The notes: generated from the sequence alone by a model not told the origin. DNA of 64,000 nucleotides from Bacillota bacterium (GCA_023400055.1 JAEXFN010000046.1:11883-75882), one strand, 5' to 3'. Counted from the stretch's first letter, positions 8,157 through 17,938 are shown. Numbers and translations: made by a program.

Positions 8157-9539
8157 GTGGATTATCAATTGGCGGTGATCGGAGCGGGACCGGGCGGCTA
8201 TGTGGCGGCCATTCACGCGGCCCGGCTCGGCCAGCGGGTCTGCCTGATCGAGCGGGATGAGGTCGGCGGAGTCTGCCTGAATCGGGGTTGCATTCCCACC
8301 AAGACTCTGGTGGCGACGGCCAAAGTCTTTACCACCGTCAAGAGGGCGGGCGAATATGGAATCACGGCCGGAGCACCCAGCGTGGATTGGGGCCGGGTCC
8401 GCCAACGCCAGGCGGAAGTAGTGCAACGGCTGGTAAACGGAGTGCTTTATCTGTTGCGACAGCATCAGGTGGAATTGATCCGGGGTACAGCGGTCTTTGA
8501 CGATCCTCACCGGTTGACGATTACTGATGGCGACGGAACGGAGCGACAGATCACGGCGGAACGGATCATCATCGCCACCGGGTCAGTGCCGCAGCTGCCG
8601 GAGTTCTTCCAATACGACGGCCGCCAGGTAATCACCAGCGATGAAGCATTGGCGTTGGAACGGTTGCCGGAATCGCTGCTCATTGTGGGCGGCGGCGTGA
8701 TCGGCTGCGAGTTCGGCTCGATCATGGCTGGCTTCGGCGTCAAGGTGACCATCGTTGAAATGTTGCCGAGCCTGATTCCCAACTTGGATAAGGAAGTCAG
8801 TTCTTCGTTGCGGTTGCAGCTGAAGAAACGCGGGATTGAAGTCTTGACTGGCGCAGCGGTCCGGGAGGTTCATAAGGAGCCGGGGCGGGTCCGGGTGGTC
8901 CTGGCTGACGAGCGGGCGCTGGTGGCGGAGCAGTTGTTGGTGGCCATCGGTCGGCGGCCCAATGCCGGCCGCTTGGGTCTGGAACGGATCGGAGTCGCGC
9001 TGGCCGGAAACGGCCGGATACCCGTCAATGCGCAACTCCAGACCGGTCTGCCCTGGATTTACGCCATCGGCGACGTCAACGATCGGCCGTGGGACTTGGC
9101 CCATGCCGCCTCGTTCCAAGGGATCATCGCGGCCCGGCACGGGGCCGGGGAGGCGGTGAGCTGGACGGATGAAGTCATCCCCAATTGTATTTTCACCGAG
9201 CCGGAAGTGGCCACGGTCGGGCTGAGCATTGATGAGGCGGCGGCGCGCGGGATCGATGCGATCTTCGCTAAATTCGCCTTTTTGGCCAATGGCAAAGCGC
9301 AGGCCCAGGGCGAGGCGGCCGGTTTTGTCAAGGCGGTGGCGGAGCGGACCACCGGACGCCTGCTCGGAGTGCAGATCATCGGCCCCGGCGCCAGCGATCT
9401 GATTGCCGAGGCGGCGTTGGCCGTCCAAAACGGCCTGACTGCGACGGCGGTTGCCGGAACGGTGCATGCCCATCCGACGTTGGCGGAAGCTTTTTATGAA
9501 ACGTGTGAAGCTTTGGCGATCCAAACGCTAAAGTTTTAA
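8157..9539 (+). CDS. lpdA: Dihydrolipoyl dehydrogenase (E3)
   Basis: 460 residues. FAD-binding GAGPGGYVAA at the N-terminus, the redox-active disulfide in GGVCLNRGCIPTK (Cys40 and Cys45), a second nucleotide-binding GGGVIGCEF near residue 180, and the C-terminal catalytic HAHPTLAEAFYE (His-Glu pair). It reoxidises dihydrolipoamide with NAD in 2-oxoacid dehydrogenase or glycine cleavage complexes. The GTG at 8157 is preferred because AGAGGTGA sits 6 bases upstream; the TTG at 8151 would abut that site. No E1, E2 or lipoate gene is adjacent, so its partner complex is encoded elsewhere. Confidence 0.93.
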   Translation: MDYQLAVIGAGPGGYVAAIHAARLGQRVCLIERDEVGGVCLNRGCIPTKTLVATAKVFTTVKRAGEYGITAGAPSVDWGRVRQRQAEVVQRLVNGVLYLLRQHQVELIRGTAVFDDPHRLTITDGDGTERQITAERIIIATGSVPQLPEFFQYDGRQVITSDEALALERLPESLLIVGGGVIGCEFGSIMAGFGVKVTIVEMLPSLIPNLDKEVSSSLRLQLKKRGIEVLTGAAVREVHKEPGRVRVVLADERALVAEQLLVAIGRRPNAGRLGLERIGVALAGNGRIPVNAQLQTGLPWIYAIGDVNDRPWDLAHAASFQGIIAARHGAGEAVSWTDEVIPNCIFTEPEVATVGLSIDEAAARGIDAIFAKFAFLANGKAQAQGEAAGFVKAVAERTTGRLLGVQIIGPGASDLIAEAALAVQNGLTATAVAGTVHAHPTLAEAFYETCEALAIQTLKF

Positions 9540-9716
9540 AGGAGAAACGCGGTTCATGGCGAAATTTATGAAGGTTGAGAAGAAATTGGCAAGCGTTTCG
9601 GAACTGATCTGGTAGTGGTAGCGGCATGGAGTTTTCGGAACGCCGCCGCTTGGTTCCAGATAATATAGTATAATATTGATGTTTTTATATCAGAAAGCAA
9701 GGTAAGGAAGCAAGGA

Positions 9717-10580
9717 ATGCGAATCGTCGAATTATACGGCCGGAAAAAACCTGTGTTTTCTCTGGAGATTTTTCCTCCCAATCCCGATTATCCCTTGGCA
9801 ACGATCTATAAAACCCTGAACCAGCTGCGTGATTTAAGTCCGGACTATATCAGCGTCACTTACGGCGCCGGCGGCGCCAACCGGGCCCGGACGGTGGAGA
9901 TCGCCGCCCACATCAAACAGGCTTACGGGATAGAGACCATGGCTCATCTGACCTGCGTCGGCCATTCCCCGGCGGAGATTGACGGTATCTGCGATCAGTT
10001 GCATGAGAACCGGATCGAGAACGTCTTGGCGCTACGGGGCGATCCGCCGCGCGGCCAGGCTGATTTGGCCTTTCAGCCGGGCCAGTATCGTTATGCGGTG
10101 GAACTGGTCCGCCATTTGCGGCAGAAAAACCAGTTTTGCATCGGCGCGGCGGCTTATGCCGAAGGGCATGTCGAATGCCAACGCTGGCAGGACGACTGGA
10201 ATTATCTCCGCCAAAAAGTCGAGGCCGGCGTGGACTTCCTGGTCACGCAGCTGTACTTCGATAACCGGGTTTTCTACAATTTCAAGGAGAATCTGTTGCG
10301 GATGGGTCTGGACCTGCCCGTTTCCGCCGGCATCATGCCGGTGCTGGAGAGCAAACAAATCCGCCGCATGGTTTATCTTTCCGGCGCTTCGATCCCGGCC
10401 CGGCTGCTGCAACTGCTCGATAAATACGCCGATAATCCGGCCGATTTTGAAAAGGCCGGCATTGAATACGCCAGCGACCAGATCAATGATTTATTGGCCA
10501 ACGGCGTGGAAGGGATCCATTATTACACGATGAACCGGGCCGAACAGACCCGGAAAGTGTTTGAGCAGATCGCGCGTTGA
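9717..10580 (+). CDS. metF: Methylenetetrahydrofolate reductase
   Basis: 287 residues, the size of short bacterial MetF. Characteristic segments FSLEIFPP (with the conserved Glu), SVTYGAGG, TMAHLTCVG, LALRGDPP and the FLVTQLYFDN strand are seen in order. The FAD-dependent enzyme makes 5-methyl-THF for methionine synthesis; in anaerobes it can also serve the methyl branch of the Wood-Ljungdahl pathway, but nothing nearby supports that here. AAGGAAG lies 6 bases before the ATG. No MetV-like zinc protein partner is adjacent. Confidence 0.94.
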   Translation: MRIVELYGRKKPVFSLEIFPPNPDYPLATIYKTLNQLRDLSPDYISVTYGAGGANRARTVEIAAHIKQAYGIETMAHLTCVGHSPAEIDGICDQLHENRIENVLALRGDPPRGQADLAFQPGQYRYAVELVRHLRQKNQFCIGAAAYAEGHVECQRWQDDWNYLRQKVEAGVDFLVTQLYFDNRVFYNFKENLLRMGLDLPVSAGIMPVLESKQIRRMVYLSGASIPARLLQLLDKYADNPADFEKAGIEYASDQINDLLANGVEGIHYYTMNRAEQTRKVFEQIAR

Positions 10581-10723
10581 GCTGAAAGATGGCCGGGCCG
10601 TAAAATGGTAGTAAAATCACTAAAATTTGGTATAATATTGCCGCGGGGCGCATTGAGTCGGCCGGGTCGACGGTTGGAGCGGTGCCGCGGAGAAGCAACG
10701 ACAAAGATGGGTGGAAAACGGAT

Positions 10724-11434
10724 ATGAAAAGCGCGGAGAGTAACCAAGCGTTGAAACGGCTGGTCGGCACGGCGGCGGCCGGTTTGGTCCAAGCCGGGAT
10801 GGTCTGCGGGATCGGCACCGGTTCGACGGTGGTCTTTTTCATTGAGGAACTGGGCCGCCGGGTCAAGGAAGAGGAATTGCGCCTGATTGGAGTGCCGACC
10901 TCTTTTCAATCCAAGATCCTCTGCCGGAAGTATAACATTCCGACCTTGGAGATCCAGGATTGTGCCGAATTGGATCTGGCGGTCGACGGCGCCGACGAGG
11001 TCGATTCGGAGTTGAACGCCATCAAGGGCGGCGGCGCGGCCCATACCCGCGAGAAAGTGGTGGCGGCCATGGCCCGGGAGTTCGTGCTGATTATCGATGA
11101 GTCGAAACGGGTGGCCCGGCTGGGCACGGCCTTCCCGGTGCCGATCGAAGTGATTCCCAGCGCCTTGCAGTTCGTCACCGCCAGGCTACGCGCTTGGGGC
11201 GGCGAGCCGGAGCTCAGGATGGGCCTGCGCAAGGATGGCCCGGTGATCACCGATAACGGCCAAATGGTGCTGGATGTGCGCTTCTCTCCGCAGGCGGACC
11301 TGCGCCAGATCGATAAGGAATTACATAATTTGCCCGGCGTAGTCGAGACGGGACTCTTTTATGATCTGGCCAAGCGGGCTCTGGTGGGTAAGGCCGACGG
11401 GATGATGGTTGAGACTTTGGTTAACAATCGCTAA
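10724..11434 (+). CDS. rpiA: Ribose-5-phosphate isomerase A
   Basis: 236 residues. Phosphate-binding GIGTGSTV, active-site DGADEVD and KGGGAAHTREK motifs identify RpiA, which interconverts ribose 5-phosphate and ribulose 5-phosphate in the non-oxidative pentose phosphate pathway. The ATG at 10724 (MKSAES) is used, with GGTGGA 9 bases upstream; an upstream in-frame GTG at 10682 would add a low-complexity tail not expected in the family. It follows metF by 143 bases. Confidence 0.95.
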   Translation: MKSAESNQALKRLVGTAAAGLVQAGMVCGIGTGSTVVFFIEELGRRVKEEELRLIGVPTSFQSKILCRKYNIPTLEIQDCAELDLAVDGADEVDSELNAIKGGGAAHTREKVVAAMAREFVLIIDESKRVARLGTAFPVPIEVIPSALQFVTARLRAWGGEPELRMGLRKDGPVITDNGQMVLDVRFSPQADLRQIDKELHNLPGVVETGLFYDLAKRALVGKADGMMVETLVNNR

Positions 11435-11450
11435 AGCGAGAGCGATTTTT
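11426..11450 (+). terminator. Probable terminator of rpiA
   Basis: AATCGCT (11426-11432) pairs with AGCGATT (11441-11447) followed by T residues. The stem overlaps the rpiA stop codon. The stem is short, so confidence is moderate. Confidence 0.5.
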
Positions 11451-11635
11451 CAGACGGGGTTTGGCTCGGATATCCGATCCTGAATGCAGAAACGCGGAAG
11501 CGGTTTCTCAGGACAAATGAGGTATATGTTTAAATGGCCCGGAGCGGGGGTTCCCCTGCGGCTTTTAATCTTCGGGCCTTGGACGTGCCTCAAATATACG
11601 GAAGCGTGGATCAACATAGATATTAAAGAGGTGTC

Positions 11636-14116
11636 ATGATGGCGGATTTGACAGATGGGAAGATAGTTCCGGTATTGCTGGAGGAGGAGATGCGACAATC
11701 CTACCTGGCATATGCGATGAGTGTCATCGTCAACCGGGCCTTGCCGGATGTGCGGGACGGTCTGAAGCCGGTGCACCGGCGGGTTCTTTACGGCATGTAT
11801 GAGTCGGGGACGACCCCGGACAAACCGTACAAGAAATCGGCCCGTATCGTCGGTGACGTCATGGGCCGGTATCATCCCCACGGGGACGCCTCGATCTATG
11901 ATACCACGGTCCGGATGGCCCAGGACTTTTCCTACCGCCATATGCTGGTGGATGGTCACGGCAATTTCGGCTCGGTGGACGGCGATCCGCCGGCGGCCAT
12001 GCGTTATACCGAGGTCCGCCTGGCCAAACTGGCCATGGAGATGGTAACCGACATCGAGAAGAAGACCGTCGACTTCAGACCCAACTTTGATGAGAGTCTG
12101 GAGGAACCGGTGGTGCTGCCGTCGCGTTTCCCCAACCTACTGGTGAACGGTTCGGCGGGCATCGCCGTCGGCATGGCGACCAACATTCCCCCGCACAACC
12201 TGGGTGAGGCCATTGACGGGGCCGTGTTGTTGATCGATCATCCGGATGCCGACGATAAAGAATTGATGCGTTTGATCAAGGGGCCTGATTTCCCGACCGG
12301 TGGAATCATTCTGGGCCGGGAAGGCATCCGCAACGCCTACCTGAGCGGCCGCGGCTCGATTAAAGTCCGGGCCCGCACCGAGATCGAGGAGATGGGCACC
12401 GGCAAACACCGGATCATCGTCACCGAGCTCCCCTATCAAGTGAACAAGGCGCGGTTGGTGGAGCAGATCGCCGGCTTGGTCCGGGAGAAAACCATCGATG
12501 GCATCACCGATCTGCGCGACGAGTCCGACCGGACCGGCATGCGGGTCGTCATCGAGCTGCGGCGCGATGTCAATCCGAACATCATTTTGAATCAACTCTA
12601 TAAACATACGCCGTTGCAGCAGAGTTTCGGCGTGATCATGCTGGTGCTGGTCAATAATCAGCCCAAGATCCTCTCGCTGCGGCAGATTCTCGAATATTAC
12701 CTGGAGCATCAGCGCGACGTGGTCACTCGCCGGACCCAGTATGATCTGGCCAAAGCCGAGGACCGGGCGCACATCTTGGAAGGACTGCGGATCGCCCTCG
12801 ATCATATCGATGAAGTGATCAACTTGATCCGGGCCTCCCGTACGGCCGAGATCGCCCGGGAGGGCTTGATGGCCACTTTCGGACTTTCTGAGCGGCAAGC
12901 CCAGGCCATTTTGGACATGCGGTTGCAACGCCTGACCGGTTTGGAACGGGAGAAGATCGAGGCCGAGTATGCCGAGTTGCTGAAGCTAATCGCTTATTAT
13001 AAAGAATTGTTGGCCGACGTTCATAAGCTGATGCAAGTGGTTAAAGAGGAAATGCTGGCCGTTAAGCATAAGTTCGCCGATGACCGGCGCACCGAGATCA
13101 CCGCCGATGAAGGGGAAGAGTTCGCCATCGAGGATCTCATCGCCGAAGAGGACATCGTGGTGACCATGACTCATCTCGGCTATATCAAACGGTTGCCGGT
13201 CAGCACCTATCGCAGTCAGCGCCGGGGCGGCCGGGGCAGCACTGGGATCTCCACCAAGGACGAGGATTTCGTGGAGCAGCTGTTTGTCTCCACCACCCAT
13301 GAGCATATTTTGTTCTTTACCAACCGCGGCCGGGTTTATCATCTGAAAGCCTATGAAATACCGGAATCGGGCCGCCAGGCCCGGGGCACCGCCATCGTCA
13401 ACCTGCTCCAGGTCGAGCCGGGCGAGCGGGTCAACGCGATCATCCCGATCCGGGAATTCGAGCCCAACTGCTTCCTCTTTATGGGCACTCGCAACGGAGT
13501 GGTCAAAAAGACTTCGCTGGAAGAGTTCGCCACGATCCGCAAAGGCGGTCTGAACGCCATCAATCTCGATGACGACGATGAGCTGATCGATGTCAAGCTG
13601 ACCGACGGCAATCAGCAGATCATCTTGGTCACCGAGAAGGGGCAGGCCATTCGGTTCCCGGAGACCGAAGCCCGGTCGCTGGGCCGGACCGCCCGGGGCG
13701 TCAAGGGGATCACCCTCGGTGAAGACGATCGGGTGGTGGGGATGGAAACCATCGAAGACCATGCCGACCTGTTGGTGATCACCGCTGCCGGGATCGGCAA
13801 ACGCACTGATCTCGATGAGTACCGGATTCAGGCGCGGGGCGGCAAGGGTATCAAAGTGATGAAGCTGCTCACCGCCAAACACGGCACAGTGGTCGGGATT
13901 AAGGTCGTCCAAGCCAGCGATGAGGTGATGGTAATCACCGCCGAGGGAATCATCATCCGGACCCGGGTGGATAACATCTCCCAGACCGGACGCGATACCC
14001 AAGGGGTCAAGATTATGAAACTGGATCCGAACGACCGGGTGGTCGCCTTGGCCAAAGTGGTCAGTGAGGAAGACAAGGATGAGACCGAGGAAAGCGAGCC
14101 TGAAAGTCAGGAATAG
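11636..14116 (+). CDS. gyrA: DNA gyrase subunit A
   Basis: 826 residues. The breakage-reunion domain is complete with the catalytic Tyr124 in AMRYTEVRL, and the C-terminal beta-pinwheel begins with the GyrA box in QRRGGRGSTG near residue 525, which separates gyrase from ParC. It ends in an acidic tail (EEDKDETEESEPE). In the quinolone-determining region the segment is HGDASIYD: the residue equivalent to E. coli Ser83 is Ala85 here, as in wild-type Mycobacterium tuberculosis. AGAGGTG precedes the ATG (a second ATG follows directly at 11639). gyrB is not in the window between rpiA and gyrA. The enzyme introduces negative supercoils. Confidence 0.98.
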   Translation: MMADLTDGKIVPVLLEEEMRQSYLAYAMSVIVNRALPDVRDGLKPVHRRVLYGMYESGTTPDKPYKKSARIVGDVMGRYHPHGDASIYDTTVRMAQDFSYRHMLVDGHGNFGSVDGDPPAAMRYTEVRLAKLAMEMVTDIEKKTVDFRPNFDESLEEPVVLPSRFPNLLVNGSAGIAVGMATNIPPHNLGEAIDGAVLLIDHPDADDKELMRLIKGPDFPTGGIILGREGIRNAYLSGRGSIKVRARTEIEEMGTGKHRIIVTELPYQVNKARLVEQIAGLVREKTIDGITDLRDESDRTGMRVVIELRRDVNPNIILNQLYKHTPLQQSFGVIMLVLVNNQPKILSLRQILEYYLEHQRDVVTRRTQYDLAKAEDRAHILEGLRIALDHIDEVINLIRASRTAEIAREGLMATFGLSERQAQAILDMRLQRLTGLEREKIEAEYAELLKLIAYYKELLADVHKLMQVVKEEMLAVKHKFADDRRTEITADEGEEFAIEDLIAEEDIVVTMTHLGYIKRLPVSTYRSQRRGGRGSTGISTKDEDFVEQLFVSTTHEHILFFTNRGRVYHLKAYEIPESGRQARGTAIVNLLQVEPGERVNAIIPIREFEPNCFLFMGTRNGVVKKTSLEEFATIRKGGLNAINLDDDDELIDVKLTDGNQQIILVTEKGQAIRFPETEARSLGRTARGVKGITLGEDDRVVGMETIEDHADLLVITAAGIGKRTDLDEYRIQARGGKGIKVMKLLTAKHGTVVGIKVVQASDEVMVITAEGIIIRTRVDNISQTGRDTQGVKIMKLDPNDRVVALAKVVSEEDKDETEESEPESQE

Positions 14117-14284
14117 CTCGCCGCCGGAAAAAGGGATTGAATTTTGGGCCGGAAAATGATATTTTATTACAAAGATTGGTTGCCGGGGCGCCGCTCCGAC
14201 GGGCGGCCGGGTTTTGCGAAGCTGGCTGTCTGCCTGCGGGAGCCGGAACGAAGATAAAAGTTTACGGAAAGCAACTTGGAAGAG

Positions 14285-14315
14285 AAGGAGGCCGGGTCGG
14301 GCCGCCTTTTATTAT
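14285..14315 (+). terminator. Probable terminator after gyrA
   Basis: AAGGAGGCC (14285-14293) pairs with GGCCGCCTT (14300-14308) with one mismatch, followed by TTATTATT. It stands 170 bases after gyrA. Confidence 0.5.
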
Positions 14316-14495
14316 CCGGTTGCTTTCAAACATATAGTTCGGCGTTGCATCGGGTAAGGTTTTCTGGAGCACCATTGAATTGTTTTTTCGAAACAGGTTG
14401 GGCTGAGGACGCTGCGCCGCCGGAATCATCACGGCATGGTTTGGATCCGGCGGGCGCGGTAAGAATATTACCGTAATGATCAGGGGGTTGAAGTG

Positions 14496-14975
14496 ATGAA
14501 AGAACTACTGGAACTATTGGAGTCCAACGACCGGTTGACCCCGGCGGAACTCGGCACCATGCTCGGGTTGAGCGAGGCCGAGGTGAGAGAGAAGATCGCC
14601 AACCTGGAAGCGGAGAAAATCATCCTCAATTACCGTGCGATGGTCAATTGGGAGAAGGCCGGCGTCGAACAGGTTTCAGCGGTAATCGAAGTGAAAGTCA
14701 CTCCCCAGCGCGATGTCGGATTCGATGAGATTGCCGAACGGATCTACCGTTTCCCGGAAGTCAAGTCGGTTTTCCTGATGTCGGGCGCTTATGATCTGCT
14801 GGTGGAGCTCGAGGGGACCAGCATGAAGGAAGTGGCCCTGTTTGTCGCCCAAAAGTTGGCCACCATCGAAAACGTCCTGAGTACGGCCACTCATTTCGTG
14901 TTGAAGAAGTATAAATTGGAAGGGGTCATCCTGGAGGACCATGAGGAGGTCGAGAGGCTGGTGGTCTCGCCATGA
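14496..14975 (+). CDS. Lrp/AsnC-family transcriptional regulator
   Basis: 159 residues. An N-terminal winged helix-turn-helix (LTPAELGTMLGLSEAEVREKI split over two helices) precedes a RAM/ACT-like ligand domain with the FPEVKSVFLMSGAYDLLVE core. ATG 14496 is chosen over GTG 14493 because the AGGGGG site is 8 bases upstream. Its stop overlaps the ATG of the aminotransferase gene (ATGA), so the two are translationally coupled. The pairing matches the Bacillus AlaR-AlaT arrangement, suggesting that it senses an amino acid and controls its partner. Confidence 0.92.
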   Translation: MKELLELLESNDRLTPAELGTMLGLSEAEVREKIANLEAEKIILNYRAMVNWEKAGVEQVSAVIEVKVTPQRDVGFDEIAERIYRFPEVKSVFLMSGAYDLLVELEGTSMKEVALFVAQKLATIENVLSTATHFVLKKYKLEGVILEDHEEVERLVVSP

Positions 14976-16147
14976 CTCGCAATTGGGTCAATCCGGTGGT
15001 TCAGGCGATCCCTCCGTCGGGCATCCGCCGCTTTTTCGATCTGGTCTCGGAGATGAAAGGCGTAATCTCCCTGGGCGTCGGCGAACCGGACTTCGTGACG
15101 CCGTGGCATATCCGGGAAGCCTGTTTTTATTCGCTGGAAAAAGGGTATACCATGTATACCTCCAATTACGGCCTGTTGGAGCTGAGGGAAGAGATCGCCC
15201 TGGATCTGAACCGTAACTATCAGGTCGCTTACGACCCGCGCCATGAGCTGTTGGTAACGGTCGGGGTCAGCGAAGCTATCGATCTGGCTGTCCGGGCGGT
15301 GCTGGAGCCGGGCGACGAGGTGATCGTGCCCGAACCCTGCTATGTCTCTTATAATCCCTGCATCGTCATGGCCGGCGGCCGGCCGGTCAATGTGGTGACC
15401 CGGGCCGCCGAAGGGTTTCAGGTCCGGGCGCGCGATATCGAGCCGCTGATCACGCCGCGAACCAAGGCGATGCTGCTCTGTTATCCCAACAACCCCACCG
15501 GCGGGACCCTCACGCCCGAAGTGGCTGCGGAACTGGCAGCTCTGGCGGAAAAACACGATCTGTTGGTCCTTACCGACGAGGTATATGCCCATCTTACATA
15601 TCAAGGCAAGCATGTTTGCCTTGCCGCGCTGCCCGGCATGAAGGAGCGGACCATTCTGTTCAACGGCTTCTCCAAGGCCTATGCCATGACCGGCTGGCGC
15701 TTGGGTTACGCCGCCGGTCCGGCCGACATTATCCAGGCGATGACTAAGATTCACCAGTTTACGATGCTATGCGCGCCGATTACCGCGCAAAAGGCGGCGA
15801 TCGAGGCTTTGCGCCACGGCGAGGCGCAGCGGAACAAGATGGTCGAGGAGTATAACCGGAGGCGGCGCTTCTTTATCAAGGGTTTAAATGATATCGGCAT
15901 GAACTGCTTTGAGCCGAAAGGAGCTTTTTACGCCTTCCCGTCGATCGCCGCGACCGGCATGAGTTCGCTGGCTTTCAGCGAGGCCCTGCTGCGGGAGGAG
16001 AAGGTGGCGGTGGTGCCCGGAGATGCCTTCGGCCAGTCCGGAGAGGGTTATGTCCGTTGCTCTTACGCTTCCTCCCTGGTTAACATCCAGGAAGCGCTGG
16101 TGCGGATGGGCCGCTTCATCGCCAAACACCAGAAGCTCGGGGCGTAA
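14972..16147 (+). CDS. Class I/II pyridoxal-phosphate aminotransferase (AlaT/PatA-like)
   Basis: 391 residues. Typical elements: SLGVGEPDF near the N-terminus, the YPNNPTGG loop, LTDEVYAH, and the PLP Lys in NGFSKAYAMTGWRLGY, followed by the conserved substrate-carboxylate Arg in YVRCSYA. It transfers amino groups between an amino acid and a 2-oxoacid; family members use alanine, aspartate or aromatic amino acids. Coupling to an Lrp-type regulator supports an alanine-type role by analogy with B. subtilis AlaT. The PLP synthase genes pdxS/pdxT lie immediately downstream, making its cofactor. Confidence 0.92.
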   Translation: MTRNWVNPVVQAIPPSGIRRFFDLVSEMKGVISLGVGEPDFVTPWHIREACFYSLEKGYTMYTSNYGLLELREEIALDLNRNYQVAYDPRHELLVTVGVSEAIDLAVRAVLEPGDEVIVPEPCYVSYNPCIVMAGGRPVNVVTRAAEGFQVRARDIEPLITPRTKAMLLCYPNNPTGGTLTPEVAAELAALAEKHDLLVLTDEVYAHLTYQGKHVCLAALPGMKERTILFNGFSKAYAMTGWRLGYAAGPADIIQAMTKIHQFTMLCAPITAQKAAIEALRHGEAQRNKMVEEYNRRRRFFIKGLNDIGMNCFEPKGAFYAFPSIAATGMSSLAFSEALLREEKVAVVPGDAFGQSGEGYVRCSYASSLVNIQEALVRMGRFIAKHQKLGA

Positions 16148-16296
16148 ATTTTATAAAATTTATCGGAATTGTGGATTATTGGGCAGAATGCCTGAAAAGA
16201 TAGTCTTTTCGGGGATCTGCAATTGAAATGTAACTTGAACCAAAATCTATCTTATTATAAAATTAAAGCCAATAAATGTTGATACCGGAGGTCTGA

Positions 16297-17181
16297 ATGA
16301 TGGAAACAGGAACGGTTAAGGTCAAACGGGGTTTGGCCGAAATGCTTAAGGGCGGCGTGATTATGGATGTCACTGCGCCGGAGCAGGCGAAGATCGCCGA
16401 GGAAGCCGGCGCGGTGGCGGTAATGGCCCTGGAACGGGTGCCGGCCGATATCCGCGCCGAGGGCGGCGTGGCCCGGATGTCCGATCCCGAGGTGATCATC
16501 CGAATTCAGGAGGCGGTGACCATTCCGGTCATGGCCAAGGCGCGGATCGGGCACTTCGTGGAAGCGCAGATCCTGGAAGCCCTGGAGATCGATTATATTG
16601 ATGAGAGCGAAGTCCTGACCCCGGCCGATGAATCGTTCCATATCAATAAACACCAATTCAAAGTGCCGTTCGTCTGTGGCGCGCGCAATCTCGGCGAGGC
16701 CCTACGCCGGATCGGCGAGGGCGCGGCGATGATCCGTACCAAGGGCGAGGCCGGGACCGGCGACGTGGTCGAGGCGGTGCGCCACATCCGCCAGGTGAAT
16801 GAGGAGATCCGCCGGGTGGTCAACGCTCCCCAGGAGGAGCTGATGACCATCGCCAAGGAATTGGGCGCTCCTTATGAGTTGATTCTGGAAGTCAAGCAAG
16901 CGGGACGGTTGCCGGTGGTCAACTTCGCGGCGGGCGGAATCGCCACCCCGGCCGATGCGGCCCTGATGATGCAGCTCGGTTGCGACGGAATCTTCGTCGG
17001 CTCGGGCATCTTCAAGTCCGATAATCCGGCCAAGCGCGCCAAGGCCATCGTCGAGGCGGCGGCCCATTACACCGACTGGAAGCTGCTGGCCGAGGTTTCG
17101 CGGGGTATCGGCACCGCGATGCGCGGGATCCATGTCGGCGCGATGAAGGAAGAGGATAAGATCGCCGGACGCGGCTGGTAA
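16297..17181 (+). CDS. pdxS: Pyridoxal 5'-phosphate synthase, synthase subunit PdxS
   Basis: 294 residues, the same length as the Bacillus protein. Catalytic lysines fall at positions 81 (VMAKARIGHF) and 149 (RTKGEAGTG) and the early Asp at 24 (GVIMDV). The TIM-barrel enzyme condenses ribose 5-phosphate, glyceraldehyde 3-phosphate and ammonia to PLP; twelve copies assemble with PdxT. GGAGG lies 5 bases before the ATG at 16297 and 8 bases before an adjacent in-frame ATG at 16300, which may be the true start. About 150 untranslated bases precede it; a short hairpin GAAAAGA/TCTTTTC occurs at 16194-16210. Confidence 0.97.
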   Translation: MMETGTVKVKRGLAEMLKGGVIMDVTAPEQAKIAEEAGAVAVMALERVPADIRAEGGVARMSDPEVIIRIQEAVTIPVMAKARIGHFVEAQILEALEIDYIDESEVLTPADESFHINKHQFKVPFVCGARNLGEALRRIGEGAAMIRTKGEAGTGDVVEAVRHIRQVNEEIRRVVNAPQEELMTIAKELGAPYELILEVKQAGRLPVVNFAAGGIATPADAALMMQLGCDGIFVGSGIFKSDNPAKRAKAIVEAAAHYTDWKLLAEVSRGIGTAMRGIHVGAMKEEDKIAGRGW

Positions 17182-17225
17182 TCGCTTTAGGCGAACGGCT
17201 CAATATAAATCACGGAATGACTGGC

Positions 17226-17246
17226 GGGCGGTCCGGGGGACCGCCC
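17226..17246 (+). other. Intercistronic hairpin between pdxS and pdxT
   Basis: GGGCGGTCC (17226-17234) and GGACCGCCC (17238-17246) form a perfect 9-bp stem with a 3-base loop. No T-run follows, so it more likely stabilises or processes the bicistronic transcript than ends it. Confidence 0.5.
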
Positions 17247-17288
17247 CGATCTATAATCGAGTTCAGGGAATAATGAGAAGGTGACATC

Positions 17289-17858
17289 ATGAAGATCGGT
17301 GTTCTGGCGCTTCAAGGCGCGGTCCGGGAACATTGTAACACGCTCAGGGCCTGCGGCGTCGAGCCGGTGGAAGTCCGCTATCCGGAGCAGTACAACGAGA
17401 TCGCCGGACTGATTATTCCGGGCGGTGAGAGCACTACCGTTGGCAAGCTGCTCATCCGTTACGGGATGCTCGAGCCCCTGGCCAAACTGGGGCGGGAAGG
17501 GTTCCCAATCTTCGGGACCTGCACCGGAATGATTCTGCTCGCCAAGGAGATTATGGGCAGCGATCAGCCGCGGCTGGGATTGATGGATATTACGGTGAAC
17601 CGCAATGCGTTCGGCCGGCAGATCGCCAGTTTCGAGACGGACTTGCCGGTGGCGGAGATCGGTTCGCCCGACTTTCACGCCATCTTCATCCGGGCGCCAT
17701 ACATCGTCAAAGTTGGGGAAGATGTTCGGGTGCTGGCCCAGATGGACGAGAAGATCCTGATGGCCCGGCAGGGAAACCTATTGGTGGCGGCCTTCCATCC
17801 CGAGCTCACCGGGGACCTGCGGATTCATCAGTATTTTATCAAGTCATGCGCCGGTTGA
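17289..17858 (+). CDS. pdxT: Pyridoxal 5'-phosphate synthase, glutaminase subunit PdxT
   Basis: 189 residues. Class I glutamine amidotransferase triad: Cys78 in GTCTGM, His170 and Glu172 in AAFHPELT; the PdxT hallmark GGEST lies near residue 45. It supplies ammonia to PdxS through the complex. It follows pdxS by 107 bases containing a hairpin, so the pair is presumably cotranscribed. A terminator follows. Confidence 0.96.
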   Translation: MKIGVLALQGAVREHCNTLRACGVEPVEVRYPEQYNEIAGLIIPGGESTTVGKLLIRYGMLEPLAKLGREGFPIFGTCTGMILLAKEIMGSDQPRLGLMDITVNRNAFGRQIASFETDLPVAEIGSPDFHAIFIRAPYIVKVGEDVRVLAQMDEKILMARQGNLLVAAFHPELTGDLRIHQYFIKSCAG

Positions 17859-17911
17859 ACGTTGCTAATCTCTCCATAGAATATATCCCAGCAAAACTCA
17901 GCCGCTCGACC

Positions 17912-17938
17912 AGACCCGCCAGCAAAGCGGGTCTTTCT
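17912..17938 (+). terminator. Terminator of pdxS-pdxT
   Basis: AGACCCGC (17912-17919) and GCGGGTCT (17927-17934) form a perfect 8-bp stem, followed by TTCT. Confidence 0.75.

Noticed and set aside
9556..9615. 19-codon ORF after lpdA with AAAGGAG upstream
   Set aside because: Good ribosome site but too short to support a function and no regulatory structure beside it; may be chance or the stub of a lost gene.
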